Shown one piece after another: positions 5,986-9,532 of a DNA stretch of 9,532 nt. The stretch spans positions 1 through 9,532 of the forward strand of contig JAOPWO010000140.1 in NCBI GenBank assembly GCA_025965635.1. Reading direction: 5' to 3'. The stretch is from Modestobacter sp. Lineage in GTDB: Bacteria; Actinomycetota; Actinomycetes; Mycobacteriales; Geodermatophilaceae. A program made the position numbers and the translations under genes. The notes beneath the pieces were generated by a model, which was given only the letters and a program-made list of their open reading frames with translations, was not told where the DNA came from and searched no databases. Every line of letters starts with the position of its first letter. Within the stretch, counting starts at the first letter, position 1.

Positions 5986-6774
5986 TCACCCGGTCCAGGC
6001 CGTGCCGCTCGCCTGCTCCAGCGCGGGCACCCGGGTCGGGATCCGGCCGGTGCGGCACACCGCCTCGGCGAAGACCACCGCGTCGATGACCGCTGCGCCG
6101 CCCGGGTCGTTGTTGAAGTACACGAAGACGTCGTCGTCCGGCCCGTACGTCGCCGCGAGCCGGTCGGCCCACACCTGCAGGGTCCCCGGGCGGTACCGCG
6201 GCCACGGCTCGGCCGCCCCGGTGTGGAACCGCAGGTAACCCCAGTCGGTGGTGCGCCACAGCGGGGCGATCGGCGACTCGTCGCGGTCCGCCCAGCACAG
6301 CGCCGCGCCGTGCCGCTCGAGCAGGGCGCGCACCTCGTCGGTCCACCAGCTCTCATGCCGCGGCTCGATGGCCACCCGGATGCCGGCCGGGAACTGGACC
6401 AGGCACTCGCGCAGCAGGCCCACGTCGGCGCGCAGGGTCGGCGGCAGTTGTAGCAGCACGGCGGCCAGCCGGTCGCCGAGCCCGGCCGCCCGGTCCATCA
6501 GCCGGGCCACCGGTTCGGCCGGGTCGCGCAGCCGTGTGATGTGCGTGAGGAACCGGCTGGCCTTCACCGCCCAGCGGACGTCGGCCGGGGTGCGTTCCCG
6601 CCATGCCTCGAACGTCGTCCGCTCCGGCAGCCGGTAGAACGCGTTGTTGCTCTCGATCGTCGCGAAGTGCGCTGCGTGGTGCTCCAGCCACAGCCGTTGG
6701 GGCAGCTGCCGGGGGTAGAACCGGCCCCGCCAGTCGCGGTACTGCCACCCCGACGTCCCGATCACCACGGCCAT
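5986..6774 (-). CDS. DUF72 (YecE-like) domain protein
   Basis: A 262-residue member of DUF72, a broadly distributed family with a TIM-barrel-like fold and no established biochemical function. Family landmarks are GTSGWQYRDW (6-15), ESNNAFYRLP (41-50), KASRFLTHITRL (71-82), LLQLPP (107-112), AIEPRHESWW (135-144), YLRFHTG (180-186) and VYFNNDPGGAAV (218-229). The length is normal for the family, and the protein should be cytoplasmic. The ATG at 6774-6772 directly precedes the first conserved strand. No Shine-Dalgarno sequence is seen, but TAAGCG lies 6 nt upstream on the same strand. The gene converges on the acidic-protein gene and is divergent from the secreted Fn3 gene. Nothing nearby suggests a partner. 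Confidence 0.93.
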   Translation of the reverse strand: MAVVIGTSGWQYRDWRGRFYPRQLPQRLWLEHHAAHFATIESNNAFYRLPERTTFEAWRERTPADVRWAVKASRFLTHITRLRDPAEPVARLMDRAAGLGDRLAAVLLQLPPTLRADVGLLRECLVQFPAGIRVAIEPRHESWWTDEVRALLERHGAALCWADRDESPIAPLWRTTDWGYLRFHTGAAEPWPRYRPGTLQVWADRLAATYGPDDDVFVYFNNDPGGAAVIDAVVFAEAVCRTGRIPTRVPALEQASGTAWTG

Positions 6775-6780
6775 CCCGGG

Positions 6781-6786
6781 CGCTTA
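6781..6786 (-). promoter_or_regulatory. Possible -10 element for DUF72
   Basis: On the minus strand TAAGCG (complement of CGCTTA) lies 6 nt before the ATG. It fits TAnnnT except for the last base, and its spacing is like the -10 candidates before the M20, DUF4031 and Gfo/Idh/MocA genes. Confidence 0.25.
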
Positions 6787-6805
6787 CCCGCCGGGCCCGA
6801 GCTCA

Positions 6806-6836
6806 CGCGGCCGGCCGCGCCCCCCGGATTGGGGGG
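6806..6836. other. Palindrome plus C6/G6 hairpin in the divergent gap
   Basis: CGCGGCC-GGCCGCG is a perfect 14-bp palindrome at 6806-6819. It is followed at once by CCCCCC-GGATT-GGGGGG (6820-6836), a 6-bp stem with a 5-nt loop. They lie between two divergently transcribed genes, where a terminator is not expected, so an operator or a chance feature of GC-rich DNA are both possible. Confidence 0.35.
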
Positions 6837-6910
6837 CCCTCAGCCCCCTGCTCCCGGCTGCCGGGGATCGCGCCGGGGGACGACCGTTCGCCGTGCCACC
6901 GATCAGCCGA

Positions 6911-6940
6911 CCGGAGGCAGCGGACAGTCGACCTCCGGAG
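6911..6940 (+). promoter_or_regulatory. Leader hairpin touching the Shine-Dalgarno of the Fn3 gene
   Basis: CCGGAGG (6911-6917) is complementary to CCTCCGG (6932-6938), with a 14-nt loop. The right arm overlaps the first bases of the ribosome binding site GGAG (6937-6940), which lies 7 nt before the ATG at 6948. The structure could hide the site, but such a short stem may also be chance. Confidence 0.35.
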
Positions 6941-6947
6941 AACGACG

Positions 6948-9098
6948 ATGACCAGGACACGATCCACCACCGCCGGTGGTCGCGGGGACGGACGTGGAGC
7001 TACGGCTCCCTCCGCATCGCGGCTGCCCCGATCCGGCCGGCGGGTGGGCGCCGCCCTCCTCGCCGGCGCCCTCACCACCACCGGGGTGGTGGTCGCCCTC
7101 GGCGGCGTCGCCCAGGCGGAGAACCCCCCACTCGGCCCGGGGAACATCGAGATCTTCACCCAGCGTGACATGGTCGCCCTCGAGGGTTACCGCGACCAGG
7201 CCGGTGAGCGGGCGACCGTCACGGTGAAGCGCGGCGGCCAGGTGATCGGCATCGGCGAGGGGACGATCGACGCCACCGGCTTCCTCGAGTTCAACCACCC
7301 CGGCGGCGAGTGCTGGATCGGCGTGACGCCGAACATCAGGGGCGGCGACCTGGTCGAGGTCTCGTTCAGCGAGTCGGCCTTCGTCGACGGCGCGACCGTG
7401 GGCTCCGCTGTCATCACCTCGGTGGACGGCAGCACGGTCACCGCCACGCCGCAGGACGGCGACGTCGAGGGCACCGTGACCATCAGGGGCACCTACGGCG
7501 CCGATGTCGACCTCTCACGCTTCGTCGTCGAGGTGGTCAACCCGGAGATGCGCCGCCCGGACCCGGGCGCGCCGCCCACCTCCATCGGTGAGCGGGCGAT
7601 CGGCTGGACGCCGCTCGTCGACCCGGCGGCGCCCAACGGCGGCCCCGGGTTCACCGTGGACGGCACGGCGGCGGACGGCAGGTTCGAGGTCGTGTTCGGC
7701 CTGCAGTCCGCCGCCGACCAGCAGCGGGTCCTCGACGGCACGCACGTCGCGCTGAGCTGGCTCGCGGACGGGGTGCCGGACCTGGCCCTCGGCGCCACCC
7801 AGTTCGAGTTCGGCGAGTCCGACGGCCCCGGTTTCGGCGGCTGCCCGGCCGGCCCCGGAACGCAGCCCCCGCTGCCGCCGAAGAGCGCGCAGCTGACCGC
7901 CGGCACCGACTCGGTCACTGTCACGTGGACGACCCCGACCCAGGCGCCGGACGTCCCGGCCGTCACGCAGTACCGCGTCGCGGCCGTGGACGGCGTCCTC
8001 GGCCAGGAGGTTGCGGTGCGGACCGGCTCGACGACGGCCACGCTGCAGTCGCTGGCAGCCCGGAGCTACGAGATCACCATGGAGGCCTTCAACGGCCAGG
8101 GCTGGAGCCCGGTGCAGCCGCTGGGCACCGTGGACCTCGCCACCGGCACGGTCACGCCCGGTCCCGGCGGGACCGGTGGCACCGGTGGCACCACTGGCAC
8201 CACTGGCACCACTGGCACCGTCGACCCCGCGACGGAGCAGCCGGCGACGATCCCCGCGGCCCCGGCCGGCGTGACCGCGACCGCCACCGGTCTGGCCACC
8301 ATGGACGTCAGCTGGACGGCGTCGGCGGGCGCCACGTCCTACGTGGTGAGCCTGAGCAGCTCCGCAGCCGGCGCCGCGGTCCCGGCCCCGGTGACGGTGA
8401 CGGCCCCGACCACCACCGCCTCGATCGCCGGCCTCACCCCCGGCACCACCTACACGGTGTCGGTGACCGCCGGCAACACCGCGGGGGCGAGCACGACGGG
8501 CACGGCCTCGGCCACCACGGCGGCGACGGTCGCACCGGGGGCTGCCCGGGTGACCCGGGTGCTGTCGGCGCACGAGGGCGTCACGCTGGAGTGGCAGGCC
8601 GCCTCGGCGGGCAACGCGTTCAGCCCGGTGACCGGCTACGACCTGGTGGCCACCCCGACGACCGGGACGAACCGCACCCCCGTCACCGTGTCGGTCGGCG
8701 CGGTCACCAACGGCACCGTGGCCGGGCTCCGGAACGGGACCACCTACGACCTCGCTGTCTTCGCGAAAGCCGAGGCCCTGCGGGGAGCCGCCGCGGCCTT
8801 CGGGAACGGCGTCCCCACGACCGTCGTCCCCAACGACCAGGTCGCGGTGACCCGGGCCGACTACCGGACCGACAAGCGCGAGTACCGGATCCAGGGGACG
8901 GCCCAGGACACGACGCAGAACACGGTCACCGTCCGGACCTCCGCCGGCACGCTCATCGCCGCCAACATCCCGGTCTCCGCGACCGGCATCTGGTCGGTCA
9001 GCCTGCGGAACGCCCCGGCCCTGCCCACCGACAACCGGATCAGGGTCACCAGCACCTCGGGCGGCAACGTCCTGACGGCGGTGACGCGCTCTCGGTGA
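6948..9098 (+). CDS. Secreted multidomain protein with fibronectin type III repeats
   Basis: A 716-residue exported protein of unknown ligand. The start is ATG at 6948, with GGAG 7 nt upstream; the frame stays open further upstream but runs through the divergent gap. An unusually long, Arg-rich n-region (1-32) is followed by a hydrophobic core (33-54) and a VAQA-E cleavage site after A57, typical of Sec export. Residues 58 to about 305 form a beta-rich region with EFNHPGGECWIGVTPNIRGGD, a block I associate with other uncharacterised actinobacterial secreted proteins. C122 and C299 are the only two cysteines and could form a disulfide. Fn3-like domains follow at about 309-395, 435-527 and 529-628, with a Gly/Thr linker (GGTGGTTGTTGTTG) between the first and second. 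A C-terminal beta domain covers 630-716 (YRTDKREYRIQGTA, GIWSVSLRNAP). No LPxTG motif or C-terminal membrane anchor is present, so it is likely released or loosely held. A role in adhesion or polymer binding is inferred only from Fn3 content. Confidence 0.9.
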   Translation: MTRTRSTTAGGRGDGRGATAPSASRLPRSGRRVGAALLAGALTTTGVVVALGGVAQAENPPLGPGNIEIFTQRDMVALEGYRDQAGERATVTVKRGGQVIGIGEGTIDATGFLEFNHPGGECWIGVTPNIRGGDLVEVSFSESAFVDGATVGSAVITSVDGSTVTATPQDGDVEGTVTIRGTYGADVDLSRFVVEVVNPEMRRPDPGAPPTSIGERAIGWTPLVDPAAPNGGPGFTVDGTAADGRFEVVFGLQSAADQQRVLDGTHVALSWLADGVPDLALGATQFEFGESDGPGFGGCPAGPGTQPPLPPKSAQLTAGTDSVTVTWTTPTQAPDVPAVTQYRVAAVDGVLGQEVAVRTGSTTATLQSLAARSYEITMEAFNGQGWSPVQPLGTVDLATGTVTPGPGGTGGTGGTTGTTGTTGTVDPATEQPATIPAAPAGVTATATGLATMDVSWTASAGATSYVVSLSSSAAGAAVPAPVTVTAPTTTASIAGLTPGTTYTVSVTAGNTAGASTTGTASATTAATVAPGAARVTRVLSAHEGVTLEWQAASAGNAFSPVTGYDLVATPTTGTNRTPVTVSVGAVTNGTVAGLRNGTTYDLAVFAKAEALRGAAAAFGNGVPTTVVPNDQVAVTRADYRTDKREYRIQGTAQDTTQNTVTVRTSAGTLIAANIPVSATGIWSVSLRNAPALPTDNRIRVTSTSGGNVLTAVTRSR
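8172..8219 (+). repeat. 9-bp tandem repeat encoding the Gly/Thr linker
   Basis: Two copies of ACCGGTGGC (8172-8180, 8181-8189) and three of ACCACTGGC (8190-8198, 8199-8207, 8208-8216) run in tandem, followed by a partial ACC. The unit is a multiple of 3, so copy-number change would only alter linker length between the first and second Fn3 domains. Confidence 0.9.
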
Positions 9099-9104
9099 CC
9101 TCCC

Positions 9105-9126
9105 GCCGGAGGTTCCCGCCTCCGGC
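9105..9126 (+). terminator. First hairpin after the Fn3 gene
   Basis: GCCGGAGG - TTCCCG - CCTCCGGC is a perfect 8-bp stem starting 6 nt after the stop codon. There is no U-tract. Confidence 0.55.
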
Positions 9127-9137
9127 TGACCCGAGAC

Positions 9138-9172
9138 CCGGGGCCCGCCACCGACCAGGTGGCGGGCCCCGG
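9138..9172. terminator. Very strong 15-bp hairpin terminator
   Basis: CCGGGGCCCGCCACC pairs perfectly with GGTGGCGGGCCCCGG around a GACCA loop. This is the longest uninterrupted stem in the window and the likely main terminator of the Fn3 gene. It has no U-run, as is common for actinobacteria. Confidence 0.8.
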
Positions 9173-9188
9173 CGTGCGTGGGCACGAG

Positions 9189-9261
9189 CCGGCCGGCGGA
9201 CGGCCGGGCGACCGCTGCTGGCAACGGAGCCCGTGCACGGGCTCCCGGTACCGGGAGCCCG
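9189..9261. repeat. Cluster of inverted repeats with two overlapping palindromes
   Basis: A 6-bp stem, CCGGCC/GGCCGG, lies at 9189-9194 and 9202-9207. It is followed by a perfect 20-bp palindrome at 9226-9245 (half-site GGAGCCCGTG) and a perfect 24-bp palindrome at 9238-9261 (half-site CGGGCTCCCGGT). The two palindromes share 9238-9245, so the segment GGGCTCC can pair either with the upstream GGAGCCC or the downstream GGGAGCCC, not both. Function unknown. Confidence 0.75.
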
Positions 9262-9282
9262 GAAGGGCGGGCCGGACACCGA

Positions 9283-9316
9283 CAGGGGCGGCCCCGCGAG
9301 TGCGGGACCGCCCCTG
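9283..9316 (-). terminator. groEL terminator hairpin
   Basis: CAGGGGCGG (9283-9291) pairs with CCGCCCCTG (9308-9316). After one C/A mismatch, CCCGC (9293-9297) pairs with GCGGG (9302-9306) around a GAGT loop: 14 base pairs in all. It lies 48 nt beyond the groEL stop on the minus strand. No long U-tract follows. Confidence 0.75.
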
Positions 9317-9364
9317 CCGGGCAGTGCTGGTGGTGCAGGTGTCAGCTGACGCCGACGGCTGGAC

Positions 9365-9532
9365 TCAGAAGTCCATGCCGCCCATGCCGCCGTCGCCGCC
9401 ACCGGCCATGGCCGGGGCGTTCTTCTCCGGCTTGTCGGCGATGACGGCCTCGGTGGTGAGGAAGAGCGCCGCGATGGAGGCGGCGTTCTGCAGCGCCGAG
9501 CGGGTGACCTTGGCCGGGTCGATGATGCCGGC
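9365..9532 (-). CDS. groEL: 60-kDa chaperonin GroEL, C-terminal fragment
   Basis: The last 55 codons of a GroEL chaperonin read leftward and stop with TGA at 9367-9365; the rest is off the window. The C-terminus is diagnostic: GIIDPAKVTRSALQNAAS, then IAALFLTTEAVIADKPEK, and a glycine/methionine tail, GGGDGGMGGMDF. GroEL forms the tetradecameric ATP-driven folding chamber with GroES in the cytoplasm, and the Gly/Met tail projects into the cavity. Actinobacteria often have two copies. The Gly/Met-rich rather than His-rich tail fits the housekeeping type (called GroEL2 in mycobacteria). Whether groES adjoins it cannot be seen. HrcA/CIRCE control is typical for such genes, but the promoter lies outside the window. 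Confidence 0.97.
   Translation of the reverse strand, partial: AGIIDPAKVTRSALQNAASIAALFLTTEAVIADKPEKNAPAMAGGGDGGMGGMDF

Noticed and set aside
6603..6947. Upstream extension of the Fn3 frame to an ATG at 6603
   Set aside because: It would overlap the DUF72 gene antisense and bury the signal peptide over 100 residues inside. ATG at 6948 has a good Shine-Dalgarno and places the signal peptide near the N-terminus.
7515..9224. 569-codon minus-strand open frame opposite the Fn3 gene
   Set aside because: It crosses the terminator hairpins, is low complexity, and lies opposite a gene with a clear signal peptide and Fn3 domains.
1..9532. A defence, secretion or biosynthetic gene system
   Set aside because: The genes face different directions, are mostly conserved housekeeping or unknown families, and share no pathway signature, transposase or integrase.

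Overview
The window is very GC-rich, with near-total G/C at third codon positions, GTG starts, short intergenic gaps and G/C-only hairpins. These features and the protein content (DUF4031, a COG4339-type HD hydrolase, a GroEL tail ending GGMDF, a secreted Fn3 protein) point to an actinobacterial chromosome. A member of the Geodermatophilaceae (Blastococcus, Geodermatophilus or Modestobacter) fits best, but that family assignment is an inference from style and not a demonstrated match. No mobile element, CRISPR array, tRNA or rRNA is visible.

Layout. Left edge, plus strand: most of a glucose-6-phosphate dehydrogenase (2-1285, N-terminus off the window), followed by a G/C hairpin and a 225-bp gap. 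Next, plus strand: an M20-family metallo-amidohydrolase (1511-2782) and an HD-superfamily hydrolase (about 2842-3489), probably co-transcribed. The HD gene converges on a small DUF4031 gene on the minus strand (3576-3848) across two short hairpins. DUF4031 is divergent from a Gfo/Idh/MocA oxidoreductase (3905-4900, plus) across only 56 bp. Next come an unrecognised protein with a hydrophobic N-terminus, a long Asp/Ser tract and an Ala/Glu/Arg helix (5044-5898, plus), a perfect 12-bp hairpin terminator, and a DUF72 gene on the minus strand (5986-6774). Divergent from DUF72 is a 716-residue secreted multidomain Fn3 protein (6948-9098, plus). The right end is a 266-bp hairpin-rich region and the last 55 codons of a groEL gene on the minus strand (9365-9532).

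Functionally this looks like a mixed housekeeping neighbourhood rather than one pathway: NADPH supply (G6PDH), amide or peptide hydrolysis (M20), a probable phosphohydrolase (HD), a sugar- or diol-type NAD(P)-dependent oxidoreductase, protein folding (GroEL) and several conserved proteins of unknown function. I see no clear defence, secretion or biosynthetic system. The parts that merit a second look are the acidic/coiled-coil protein with its in-frame repeats, the secreted Fn3 protein, the hairpin cluster beside groEL with two overlapping and mutually exclusive palindromes, a recurring -10-like motif 6-7 nt before several start codons (suggesting leaderless mRNAs), and a repeat-like spacer that affects the start call of the HD gene.
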